A stretch of 45,508 nucleotides of DNA from Elusimicrobiota bacterium (GTDB lineage Bacteria > Elusimicrobiota > Elusimicrobia > Elusimicrobiales > UBA9959): NCBI GenBank assembly GCA_026388125.1, contig JAPLKJ010000200.1, positions 1 to 45,508 on the forward strand, in the 5' to 3' direction. Shown here piece after piece: positions 1 through 7,851 of the stretch. The position numbers and the translations under genes are program-made. The notes under the pieces are model-generated. The model saw only the letters and a list, made by a program, of their open reading frames with translations. It was not told the origin of the DNA and made no database searches. How positions within the stretch are numbered: position 1 is the first letter of the stretch; each line of letters begins with the position of its first letter.

Positions 1-1
1 C

Positions 2-1063
2 TCGACCTCCCGCTCGCTGATGGCGGCCGGTTCCCGGTATTTCTACGACTCGGGCCTGTCCGAGCCGCTGGCCGTATTCGCGCTGAAGGCCGCCGTGTTC
101 CTCGGCGCCGACCCCGACGCCGCGGTACGGGCGGAGGGGCTGGCGCTGTTCGCCGCCTTGACCGTGCTGACGGTGCTGGTGCTGCGCCGCCGGGCCGGCA
201 TTCTCGCGGGCCTGATGGCCGCGCTGTTCCTGGCCGCGAACCCGTACCTGGGCTATTACGCCATGCAGGGCGACACCCACCTTTACGCCCTGTTCTTCCT
301 GCTGCTTTTCTGGCATTACTTCGACCCCGCCGCGCTCAACACGCGCCGGGCCGTCCTGGCCGGGCTTTACGGCGGGCTCGCCTGCCTGGCCCGCCTGGAC
401 GCCGCCTGGGCGGTACTGCTGGTAGCCGGGCTGTTCGCGGCGCTGAATTTCCGCAGTTTCAACTACAAGGCCGCCGGCATTTCCCTGGGCCTGGCGTTCC
501 TGCTGGTGGTCCCCTATCTGGCCTATCAGCGGGCGCATTACAAGAATTCTTTTTACGCGCAGGAACTGGCCCTGCGCCGCTGGGCCAACATCGACCAGTA
601 CCGGCGCGACCCGGCCGCGCCTATGCGGACCGAGCCCCTGTCCGCCGCGGCTTTCGTTTTCCGCGACGGCGCGGCCGGCGCGCTGCGCGGCGCTTTCAGC
701 GGGCTGGGGCGCAGCCTGGCCTATGAACTGCCCAAGGCCGTTTATTACAAACTTATCATCATTTTCGTTTTCCTGGGTTTTTACTCGGCTTTCGTCCTGA
801 AGAAAGACGCGCTGCTGGTCTTTCTGGCCGCGGTTTTCCTGCCGGTGCTGGCGCTGGCCCCCATCAACGAGATCTCCTCCGCCGGCGGGATCACGCTGCG
901 GTATTACCTGTGGACGCTCTGGGCCTTCTGTGCCGTGGCAGGGCTCGGGTTCGGGAGCGTGCTGGAATGGATGGAAACTCAGTTCGGCGAATGGGTGGCG
1001 GAAAAAGAAAAGGCTTTCCTTGAACTGGAGAGGAAGAAGGGCAAGCCGCAAGTGCGGAGGTGA
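2..1063 (+). CDS. GT39/ArnT-like membrane glycosyltransferase, 5'-truncated by window edge
   Basis: The frame is open from the first bases of the window, so the N-terminus lies upstream; the internal ATG at 20 need not be the start. The visible 350 or so residues hold about eight hydrophobic segments separated by short loops, with GYYAMQGDTHLYALFF and a following ARLDAAWAVLL stretch. This pattern is typical of polytopic lipid-phosphate-sugar-dependent glycosyltransferases (PMT/ArnT/GT39 type), which transfer sugars on the periplasmic face of the inner membrane. The catalytic first periplasmic loop is outside the window, so family membership rests on topology. The gene ends in a charged Lys/Glu-rich cytoplasmic tail. 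It is followed 4 nt later by the Cache protein, so the two are probably co-transcribed. Confidence 0.6.
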   Translation, partial: STSRSLMAAGSRYFYDSGLSEPLAVFALKAAVFLGADPDAAVRAEGLALFAALTVLTVLVLRRRAGILAGLMAALFLAANPYLGYYAMQGDTHLYALFFLLLFWHYFDPAALNTRRAVLAGLYGGLACLARLDAAWAVLLVAGLFAALNFRSFNYKAAGISLGLAFLLVVPYLAYQRAHYKNSFYAQELALRRWANIDQYRRDPAAPMRTEPLSAAAFVFRDGAAGALRGAFSGLGRSLAYELPKAVYYKLIIIFVFLGFYSAFVLKKDALLVFLAAVFLPVLALAPINEISSAGGITLRYYLWTLWAFCAVAGLGFGSVLEWMETQFGEWVAEKEKAFLELERKKGKPQVRR

Positions 1064-1067
1064 ACTT

Positions 1068-2027
1068 ATGAACGGTAAATATAAATTCCTGGCCGCGGTC
1101 ATCGGTCTTTTCCTGCTGCCGTTCCTGATAATCAGCGGGCATTTCGTTTACGGGAACACGGCGCTGCGCAAGAACGACATGCTGCGCTATTTCGAGATGC
1201 GCACCCTGGCCGGGGCCAGGATAATCGCCAACGAGATGAACGCGAACTACAACCTGTCGCGGCTGACCGGCGATAAAAAATTCAGGGAAGCCGGCGCCGC
1301 GGGCAGAAGGTCCGTGATGGAGCAGCGTACCAAAGAAATGCCTTTCATCTATTCCGAGCTCGCGCTGGTCACCGCCGCGGGCCGCGAGGTCTGCCGCGTG
1401 TCCGCCGGCAGGGACGGCAAGCCCGCCATAGATTACGCCAAAAGCCGCGTGTTCGAAGAGGCCGCGAAAACCGCGGCCCCCGCGGGGGCGGTGGAATACG
1501 GCGAATACACTCCGCCGGCGCTTATCCTGGCGCAGCCGGTGGAGACCGCCGGCGGCAAGCCCGGGTACTACCTGGCCGGACGGCTGAGCCTGGCCTACCT
1601 CGGTGAAGTGATCAGGCTGCTGGGCAAGAATTCGCTGGGCAATTTCGGCCTGCTGGACGGCGGCGGCCAGGTGATAGCCGATTCCATGAACATGTCCACC
1701 GTAAGGCCGGGCATCCAGGCGCCGCGGGAGATCCTGACGCTGGTGGCCGCCGCGCAGGAACGGGCCATCCAGAATTTTACGCGCGAAGTTTTTTTCAAGC
1801 GGCGCGCCAGCCTGGTTTCCGTCTCGAACGTGCCCGGCACCAAATGGTGGGTCTACGAAATAATGGACACCGGCGACATTCCCTCCAAAGGCTTCTCCAG
1901 CGCCAGGCGGGTGGTCCTTTCCGGCGTCCTGCTGATAGTCATTTTCGGGTTCGCCGCCTATAGCCTGGCCTTGCGCTGGCTGGTGCCCGGGCGGGAAGCG
2001 GCGGAGGGTGGGCCGGACGAAAAATGA
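1068..2027 (+). CDS. Membrane protein with a single periplasmic Cache-like sensor domain
   Basis: This 319-aa protein has an N-terminal transmembrane helix (about residues 7-28), a periplasmic domain of about 230 residues and a second transmembrane helix near residues 275-298, then a short cytoplasmic tail. The layout, an N-terminal long helix and phrases such as LGNFGLLDGGGQVIADS, match double- or single-Cache extracellular ligand-sensing domains. No HAMP, kinase, GGDEF or methyl-accepting domain follows, so it is a sensor without an output module. It may act through a partner or as a structural periplasmic domain. The start is the ATG at 1068, preceded by GGAGG at 1056-1060; a longer frame beginning at 930 is read-through inside the upstream gene. 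Its 3' end overlaps the next gene by ATGA. Confidence 0.6.
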   Translation: MNGKYKFLAAVIGLFLLPFLIISGHFVYGNTALRKNDMLRYFEMRTLAGARIIANEMNANYNLSRLTGDKKFREAGAAGRRSVMEQRTKEMPFIYSELALVTAAGREVCRVSAGRDGKPAIDYAKSRVFEEAAKTAAPAGAVEYGEYTPPALILAQPVETAGGKPGYYLAGRLSLAYLGEVIRLLGKNSLGNFGLLDGGGQVIADSMNMSTVRPGIQAPREILTLVAAAQERAIQNFTREVFFKRRASLVSVSNVPGTKWWVYEIMDTGDIPSKGFSSARRVVLSGVLLIVIFGFAAYSLALRWLVPGREAAEGGPDEK

Positions 2028-3970
2028 GCCTGGCCCGCCGCCTTTTAATTTATTGCCTGGGCGCGGCCCTGTACGCGGGCGCCTGCGCGGCCGGCGAACC
2101 TGAGGGCGAACGGGCCAGGGCCGCCGCCCTCTTCGACGGCGGCGGTTTTTACGCGCTGCCCGGGCCCGGGGGCGGCCGGCCCGGCGCGAAGAACGAATTC
2201 CTGCGGCAGATGAAGGAGGTGCTGTCCTCCGGCGCCTGGAACGGCCCGACCCCGCAGCTGCGGCCGTTCATGTTCCGGAACTCTTCGGGGGGGTGGACCG
2301 CCCAGGCGCAGAGCTCCGGCCTGGAGGGCTTCCTCTGGACCAAGAAAGAGCTGGAGGGCAAATACGGCGTACAGCCCTTCATGAATAACCTCGACGATTA
2401 TTTCGTCTATCTGGATTCGCTGCTTAAGAACGTATCCTGGACCGGCGAACTGCGCACGGCGCTGGAAGGGCTTAAGAGCTCCCAGCTGCCGGCCGCGGAA
2501 AAGAACGCCCGGCTCAACGTCCTGCTTGAAAATTACGTGGCCGGCCTGCAGGCCAACATGGCCCGCTACGACCAGGCCGCCTGGGCCAAGAAGGCCAGGA
2601 TCTATGAGCTGTTCCCGCGCGCCTATAACCTGGCCGGGCGCCGCGGCGCCGGCCGGGGAACTTTCTTCCGCGACTTCCGCGCGGCCGATCTCGACGTTAT
2701 AAAACGCATGGGGTTCGACACCGTCTGGCCCATGGGCATCCTGCCCATAGGCGTGCGCGGCCAGACCGGCACGGGCGGCGGTTCGCCCTACTCCATCAGC
2801 GACCATTCCACCGTGAACCCGGACCTGGGCACCGAGGAGGATTTCAAGAACTTCGTGAAGCTTGCGCACCAGGCGGGGCTTAAGGTGATAGTGGATTTCG
2901 TGGTGAACCACACCTCCCTGGACTCGCAACTGCTGGGTGAGAACCCGGATTACTTCGTAAGCTTCCGCTACGACGGGGCGTGCCCGAAGGAAGGATACTT
3001 CGAAAGCCGGCACGACGGGCAGAAATACTGCGTGCACCACGGCGGCTTCGAATACGGGGACGGGGTCTCGAGCTGGATAGACACCGCCCAGCTAAATTAT
3101 TCCAATACCGGCCTGCGCGACAGGATGACGGCCATCGTCAGGGGCTGGGTTACCAGGTTCGACGTGGACGGGTTCAGGGTGGACATGGCCTATCTCGCCC
3201 TGAACAATGTTTTCGCACGCACCTGGAAGAAGACCATGCCGCCCGGGGAATTCTACCGCCAGCTTATCTGGACGGTCAAGGAGGCCAAGCCTTCGGCGGC
3301 GTTCATGGCCGAAGCCTACGCCTACCAGGAGGACCTGGGCGCGTGCGGTTTCGATACCATCTACAGCAAGCACGAAGACGCCAGGCCGGAGGGGCAGACC
3401 GGCTGGTACAACGCCACCGAGGCCGGCGACCCCTACGCGATACAGAGCTCCGTGAACAGGGCGGCGTACCTGGCGTGGCAGACCGGCGGGGCGGGCTCGG
3501 TGATGTTCCTGGGCAACCACGACGAGCCGGCCCCCGAGAAGGTGTACGGCCGGCGCCTGCCGGCGGCCCTGGCGCTGACGCTGTTCTACCCGGGCGGCGT
3601 AATGATGTATGCCGGCGCCGAGATAGGCTACGACGCGGCGGTCCCCGCGGAGCACAAACCGCTGCCGTTCAGCGTGCCCTGCGAAATCAACTGGAACGGC
3701 GGCGACCCCGCGGTAAAAAAAGTTTACCAGGAGGTCCTGGCCAGGGCGGCCGCCCTGAGCGCGGAGCTGGGCGCTTACGATATCGAACCCCTGTGGCCGG
3801 GGCCCGGGCAGAACTGGGCCGGGTATATCCTGAAGTCCAGGGACAAGCCGGGCCTGCGCAAGGCCGTTATCGGGAACCTCACCTGGAACGCCGCCCGGGC
3901 CGAACTGCCGCCGGCCGGGTTCAGCGGCAGCCTCGAGCCCGGCGAGTACCGGCTGCTGGATCTGAAGTAG
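2024..3970 (+). CDS. Exported GH13 alpha-amylase-family enzyme
   Basis: This 648-aa protein has a signal peptide (MSLARRLLIYCLGAALYAG, cleavage near residue 20-23; a lipoprotein-type Cys21 is possible but the lipobox is weak). About 170 residues of unknown N-terminal region follow, then a GH13 (beta/alpha)8 barrel from about residue 190. The four conserved regions are present: DFVVNHTS (291-298), GFRVDMA (383-389, nucleophile Asp387), FMAEAYA (acid/base Glu430) and FLGNHDE (Asp500). GH13 enzymes hydrolyse or transfer alpha-glucans; the exact substrate cannot be read here. The start overlaps the Cache gene by 4 nt (ATGA), which suggests translational coupling. Export places it in the periplasm or on the surface, unlike the cytoplasmic GH13 that follows. 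Confidence 0.85.
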   Translation: MSLARRLLIYCLGAALYAGACAAGEPEGERARAAALFDGGGFYALPGPGGGRPGAKNEFLRQMKEVLSSGAWNGPTPQLRPFMFRNSSGGWTAQAQSSGLEGFLWTKKELEGKYGVQPFMNNLDDYFVYLDSLLKNVSWTGELRTALEGLKSSQLPAAEKNARLNVLLENYVAGLQANMARYDQAAWAKKARIYELFPRAYNLAGRRGAGRGTFFRDFRAADLDVIKRMGFDTVWPMGILPIGVRGQTGTGGGSPYSISDHSTVNPDLGTEEDFKNFVKLAHQAGLKVIVDFVVNHTSLDSQLLGENPDYFVSFRYDGACPKEGYFESRHDGQKYCVHHGGFEYGDGVSSWIDTAQLNYSNTGLRDRMTAIVRGWVTRFDVDGFRVDMAYLALNNVFARTWKKTMPPGEFYRQLIWTVKEAKPSAAFMAEAYAYQEDLGACGFDTIYSKHEDARPEGQTGWYNATEAGDPYAIQSSVNRAAYLAWQTGGAGSVMFLGNHDEPAPEKVYGRRLPAALALTLFYPGGVMMYAGAEIGYDAAVPAEHKPLPFSVPCEINWNGGDPAVKKVYQEVLARAAALSAELGAYDIEPLWPGPGQNWAGYILKSRDKPGLRKAVIGNLTWNAARAELPPAGFSGSLEPGEYRLLDLK

Positions 3971-3982
3971 CGGACCGCTATT

Positions 3983-3991
3983 TGCTATAAT
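3983..3991 (+). promoter_or_regulatory. Extended -10 promoter before the cytoplasmic GH13 gene
   Basis: TGCTATAAT is a perfect extended -10 hexamer, lying just after the stop of the upstream GH13 gene. A start site near 3998 would leave a leader of about 47 nt with GAGGG at 4036-4040 before the GTG start. No clear -35 box is seen, as expected for extended -10 promoters. Confidence 0.5.
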
Positions 3992-4044
3992 TAACTAAGG
4001 GTAGAGATATATAAAATTTATCGGCGATCGGTAGCGAGGGCAAC

Positions 4045-5541
4045 GTGCTGCGTTCTAATCCGCATTTGATCGAGCTTAATACCGGGCTTTGGCTTAAGCA
4101 GCTTCGGCTCAAGTATTCCATGCCCGAAATGACGCTTTCCTCCGTGCCTGACGACGAATGGCAGGAGCTGCGGCACCTGGGCTTCGATATTATCTGGCTG
4201 ATGGGCGTCTGGGCTCTCAGCCCGGAATCCGAGCGCGTGGCCAAAGCCGACAAGGCGCTGCTCGAGGACGTAAAGCGGCTGCGCCCTGGGTTCGGCCCCG
4301 ACGCGATAGGCGCCTCCCCTTACTCGGTCTTCTGGTACAAGCTCAATCCCGAATTCGGTTTCGAATGGGAGCTGAAGGGCCTCAGGGAAAAGCTCAACTC
4401 CATGGGCATGAAGCTGATGGTGGACCTGGTCTCCAACCATACGGCCAAGGACAATCCCTACGTGCAGGAACACCCGGAATGCTTCATCAACGGTTCCGAA
4501 GAGGATTTTAAAGCGCATCCCGACTGGTTCTTCGAAGTGACGGTGGGGGACAAGAAGCGCTATATCGCGTACGGCCGCGACCCCAACTTCCCGGCCTGGA
4601 CGGATACCGCCCAGCTGAACTATTTCAACCCCGATACCAGGGCGCGCGTGCTCGACGTGCTGCTGCGCATAGCGGACATGGCCGACGGCGTGCGCTGCGA
4701 CATGGTGATGCTGACCTTGAACGAGATCCACGAGACCACCTGGGGCTGGCTGCTCAACCGCAGCAGCTACCGGCGGCCGCAGGACGAGTTCTGGGAAAGC
4801 GCCATCCGCGCGATAAAGGAAAAACACCCGGAATTCGTTTTCCTGGCCGAGGTTTACTGGGGCCTGGAATGGCGCGTGCAGCAGATAGGGTTCGATTACA
4901 CCTACGACAAGGGCACCTACGACCGCCTGCGTTTCCAGGGCGCGCAGGAAGTGCGCGGCCACCTGCGCGCCGAGAAGCTTTACCAGAAGCGGTCCGCCCG
5001 CTTTATAGAGAACCACGACGAGCAGCCCGCGCTGACGGTCTTCGGGAAACAGAAGGCGCTGGCGGCGGCGGTGGTGGTCTCCACGATAAAGGGCCTGCGG
5101 TTCTACAACGACAACCAGCTGGACGGCGTGAAAGTGCGTCCGCCGCTGCAGCTCAAAGAGCTTTACGAGCGGGTGCCGGACCCCGAAGTAAGGAAGTTCT
5201 ACGTCAAACTCCTCAAGATCACCGACCATCCCGCCTTTCACGGGGGGGAATGGTCGCTGGTGGACGTGCGTCCCTGCGACGCGGAGAACCACACCAACGT
5301 GAACATCCTCGCCTGGTCCTGGGCCCAGCGGCGCACCCTGAAGGTGGTGGCCGTGAACTATTCGGCCGAGCCCGCCTGCGGGATCGTGAACGTTTCCATC
5401 AAGAGCGACGGGGAGACCACGGCCCTGTTCGAGGAGCTCTCCGACCGCTTCTTCTCCTTCAAGGCCGAGGAACTTTCCGGCGGCCTGCGGCTGAAGCAGA
5501 TGGCCCCCTATTCAGCGTACATCTTCGACGTCGAGTTTTAA
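4045..5541 (+). CDS. Cytoplasmic GH13 alpha-amylase/glucanotransferase-family enzyme
   Basis: This 498-aa protein has no signal peptide. All four GH13 signature regions are present: DLVSNHT (127-133), GVRCDMVML (215-223, nucleophile Asp219), FLAEVYW (acid/base Glu269) and FIENHDEQ (Asp325). A beta-sandwich-like C-terminal domain follows from about residue 410. The start is GTG at 4045 with GAGGG five bases upstream. Its catalytic motifs differ enough from those of the preceding exported GH13 that it is not a recent duplicate. The pair may handle glucan outside and inside the cell, but the specificity (amylase, glucanotransferase, trehalose- or sucrose-type) cannot be fixed by eye. Confidence 0.85.
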   Translation: MLRSNPHLIELNTGLWLKQLRLKYSMPEMTLSSVPDDEWQELRHLGFDIIWLMGVWALSPESERVAKADKALLEDVKRLRPGFGPDAIGASPYSVFWYKLNPEFGFEWELKGLREKLNSMGMKLMVDLVSNHTAKDNPYVQEHPECFINGSEEDFKAHPDWFFEVTVGDKKRYIAYGRDPNFPAWTDTAQLNYFNPDTRARVLDVLLRIADMADGVRCDMVMLTLNEIHETTWGWLLNRSSYRRPQDEFWESAIRAIKEKHPEFVFLAEVYWGLEWRVQQIGFDYTYDKGTYDRLRFQGAQEVRGHLRAEKLYQKRSARFIENHDEQPALTVFGKQKALAAAVVVSTIKGLRFYNDNQLDGVKVRPPLQLKELYERVPDPEVRKFYVKLLKITDHPAFHGGEWSLVDVRPCDAENHTNVNILAWSWAQRRTLKVVAVNYSAEPACGIVNVSIKSDGETTALFEELSDRFFSFKAEELSGGLRLKQMAPYSAYIFDVEF

Positions 5542-5604
5542 GCCTCATTCCCTGTTCCGCCCCGCGCCCGGCCCCGGATCCCCATCCGTCTTCGGTATCT
5601 TTTA

Positions 5605-5610
5605 TATAAT
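5605..5610 (+). promoter_or_regulatory. -10 box abutting the GH30 start codon
   Basis: TATAAT ends only six bases before the ATG at 5617. Normal -10 to +1 spacing puts the transcription start on or next to the A of the start codon. There is no Shine-Dalgarno sequence at usable spacing (only CAGG touching the ATG), so a leaderless transcript is the simplest reading. Confidence 0.45.
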
Positions 5611-5616
5611 TTCAGG

Positions 5617-7017
5617 ATGAAAACCTTAAAGTTCATCCTGCCGTTCGGCCTGATATTCTTTTTGCCGGTCTTCAGCCGCGCGTCCTCGGAATTCTGGCTG
5701 ACGAAGGCGGATGGCTCGGTGAAGTTCCAGAAACAGCCCGGGCAGGTTTCGTTCACGGCCCGGCCCGCCGTGTCACCAGGGCCGGTCATCGCTATCGACC
5801 CCCGCGTGACCTACCAGGCGATGGACGGCTTCGGCTGCACGCTTACCGGGGGCAGCGCCGGCCTGCTGCTCGGCCTGCCGCCGGAGGAAAGGGCCGCCCT
5901 GCTCAACGAGCTGTTCTCTGCTGAAGGCGCCGCCATAGGGCTCAGTTACCTGCGCGTCAGCATAGGCGCCTCCGACCTGGACGGGCGGGTGTTCTCCTAC
6001 GACGACCTGCCGCCGGGAGGGCGCGACCCCGGGCTGGAGAAATTCAGCCTCGGGCCCGATAAGGCGGCGCTTATCCCGGCGCTGAAAGAGATCCTGAAAA
6101 TAAACCCGGCGCTGAAACTGCTCGCTTCGGCGTGGTCGCCGCCCGCCTGGATGAAGACCAACAACAGCGCTAAGGGCGGCTCGCTGAGGCCGGAATATTA
6201 CGGCGCTTACGCGGCCTACCTGGTGAAATATATAAAAGCCATGAGGGCCGAGGGTATAACTATCGACGCTCTCACCATACAGAACGAGCCCCTGAACCCG
6301 GACAATAACCCCAGCATGTTCATGCCGGCCGAGACACAGGCGCTTTTTATAAAGAAACATCTCGGGCCCGCGTTCGCGAAAGAAGGCATAAGAACAAAAA
6401 TACTTCTCTACGACCACAATTGCGACAGGCCTGAATATCCGCTGGAGATCCTGGCGGATAAAGAAGCCAGGAAGTATGTCGACGGTTCAGCTTTCCATAA
6501 ATACGGCGGCGAGATCACGGCCATGTCGGCGGTGCATGACGCTTACCCGGACAAGAACGTCTATTTCACCGAACAATGGGTGGGCGGGCCCAGCAATTTC
6601 GCGGACGATTTTAAGTGGCACCTGGGAGCTTTGATAATAGAGGGCTCCAGGAACTGGAGCAGGACCGTGCTGGAGTGGAACCTGGCCTCGGACCCGGCCT
6701 ACGGGCCGCATACGGAAGGCGGCTGCCTGAACTGCCAGGGCGCGCTGACCATCGGCCCCGGCCTGATAAAGCGCGACGTGGCGTATTATGTGCTGGCCCA
6801 TGCCGCGAAATTCGTCAGGCCCGGTTCCGTCAGGGTGGCCTCCACGCTGCCGCCGGCGCTGCCCAACGCCGCCTTCATAACGCCGGCGGGCGCGCTGGCG
6901 CTTATAGTTCTCAATGAATCCCCAGCCCCGGCGCATTTTACCGTCCGTTACGGGGGGAAAGATGCGCTGGTGACCCTTCCGGGCGATTCCGCAGCCACGC
7001 TGGTCTGGTACAAATAA
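5617..7017 (+). CDS. Exported GH30 glycoside hydrolase (glucosylceramidase-like)
   Basis: This 466-aa protein has a signal peptide (MKTLKFILPFGLIFFLPVFS, cleavage near SRA-SS). It shows the GH30 pattern: MDGFGCTLTGGSA (69-81), SYLRVSIGASD (110-120), SAWSPPAWMK (171-180), the acid/base motif IQNEP (Glu224) and the nucleophile motif YFTEQW (Glu319). A small beta domain ends the protein. GH30 enzymes are retaining beta-glycosidases such as glucosylceramidase, beta-1,6-glucanase and glucuronoxylanase; the arrangement resembles the glucosylceramidase-type subfamilies. It points to degradation of beta-linked polysaccharide or glycolipid outside the cytoplasm. It converges on comF, with a long inverted repeat at the junction. 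Confidence 0.87.
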   Translation: MKTLKFILPFGLIFFLPVFSRASSEFWLTKADGSVKFQKQPGQVSFTARPAVSPGPVIAIDPRVTYQAMDGFGCTLTGGSAGLLLGLPPEERAALLNELFSAEGAAIGLSYLRVSIGASDLDGRVFSYDDLPPGGRDPGLEKFSLGPDKAALIPALKEILKINPALKLLASAWSPPAWMKTNNSAKGGSLRPEYYGAYAAYLVKYIKAMRAEGITIDALTIQNEPLNPDNNPSMFMPAETQALFIKKHLGPAFAKEGIRTKILLYDHNCDRPEYPLEILADKEARKYVDGSAFHKYGGEITAMSAVHDAYPDKNVYFTEQWVGGPSNFADDFKWHLGALIIEGSRNWSRTVLEWNLASDPAYGPHTEGGCLNCQGALTIGPGLIKRDVAYYVLAHAAKFVRPGSVRVASTLPPALPNAAFITPAGALALIVLNESPAPAHFTVRYGGKDALVTLPGDSAATLVWYK

Positions 7018-7089
7018 AATAAAGGGGACAGCTTACTTTTTCAAGAACTTTCCATGCTTTAGGAAAAAGTAGCCTGTCCCCTTTATTTT
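7016..7089. repeat. Long inverted repeat between convergent genes (bidirectional terminator or REP/MITE-like)
   Basis: A 16-nt arm (7016-7031) is exactly complementary to 7074-7089. After a 2-nt mismatch, 9 more bases (GTTTTTC-type side 7034-7042 with 7063-7071) also pair, leaving a 20-nt loop. The outer arms contain GGGGACAG/CTGTCCCC and A/T tracts, and they include the stop codons of both the GH30 gene and comF. It can terminate transcription from both sides. The length and near-perfect symmetry also fit a small palindromic mobile element. Confidence 0.75.
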
Positions 7090-7816
7090 ACGGTTCGCGG
7101 GCCAGCGTGTAGGCCGTAACCGATTTCGCCCCTGCGGCTTTCAGCTCAGCGGCCAGCGCTTCCAGCGTGGCCAGCGTAGTGGCCACGTCGTCTATTATCA
7201 GCAGGCGGCGCCCGTTCAAAAGCTCCGGTTTTACCGCTTTGAAAGCCCCGGCCATGTTCCGCCTGCGCTCCGTTTTTGAGAGCGAGGTCTGGCTGGGCGT
7301 GTTCTTTACGCGCCTGGCGGCGCCGGCGAGGTAGAACAGGTGCCTGCGCCGGGCCAGCCCCCGCGCCAGCAGTTCCGCCTGGTTGTAGCCCCGCGCCGCC
7401 CGTTTCGACGGGTGCAGCGGCACGTCCAGGATGAAATCGTGCCCGGCGAAGACGCCGAACCTGTCCATGGCGGCGGCCATCTCCGCGGCGAAGAACTCGG
7501 CCAGGTCCTCCCTGCCGCCGTATTTGAACGCGTGCAGGAGGCTCCGCAGCTGCGGATTGAACACCAGCGCCGAGCGCGCGGCGTCCAGCGCGCGCGGCCC
7601 CGCGCCGCGGCAGTCGTAGCAGGCCGCGCCCCCGGCGGCCAGCGGCAGGCCGCATTTTTTGCAGTGCAGTTCCGGCAGCGGCTCAAGCCGCGCCGCGCAG
7701 GCCAGGCACAGCGGCCCCGGCTCCAGGTAAGGCAGGTCGGCGGCGCAATGCGGGCAGGCCCGCGGCAGCGCCACGTTCAATAAATATTTCCAGATTTTCC
7801 CGGGTTCTAACCCCAT
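7088..7816 (-). CDS. comF: ComF-family phosphoribosyltransferase-like protein
   Basis: The 242-residue product has an N-terminal zinc-ribbon-like region with paired cysteines (CPHC, CLAC, CKKCG, CYDC). It is followed by a PRTase fold with DVPLHPSKRAARGYNQAELLA and the PRPP-binding loop LLIIDDVATTLATL, where canonical family members usually read DDVxTTGAT. ComF proteins are linked to DNA uptake in competent bacteria and are widely conserved, but the exact reaction is unsettled. The ATG at 7816 is chosen because it is preceded by AGGGGA and gives the usual family start; the longer frame to 7924 runs into the upstream gene. It lies 35 nt downstream of the SprA-like gene on the same strand, so they are probably co-transcribed. 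Confidence 0.85.
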   Translation of the reverse strand: MGLEPGKIWKYLLNVALPRACPHCAADLPYLEPGPLCLACAARLEPLPELHCKKCGLPLAAGGAACYDCRGAGPRALDAARSALVFNPQLRSLLHAFKYGGREDLAEFFAAEMAAAMDRFGVFAGHDFILDVPLHPSKRAARGYNQAELLARGLARRRHLFYLAGAARRVKNTPSQTSLSKTERRRNMAGAFKAVKPELLNGRRLLIIDDVATTLATLEALAAELKAAGAKSVTAYTLAREP

Positions 7817-7851
7817 TTTCCCCTGCCCGCCGCGGAACTTCTGCCGCCGTT

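Noticed and set aside
2045-3040. Long minus-strand frame opposite the exported GH13 gene
   Set aside because: It is a shadow of GC-rich plus-strand coding; the sense frame has signal peptide and all GH13 motifs.
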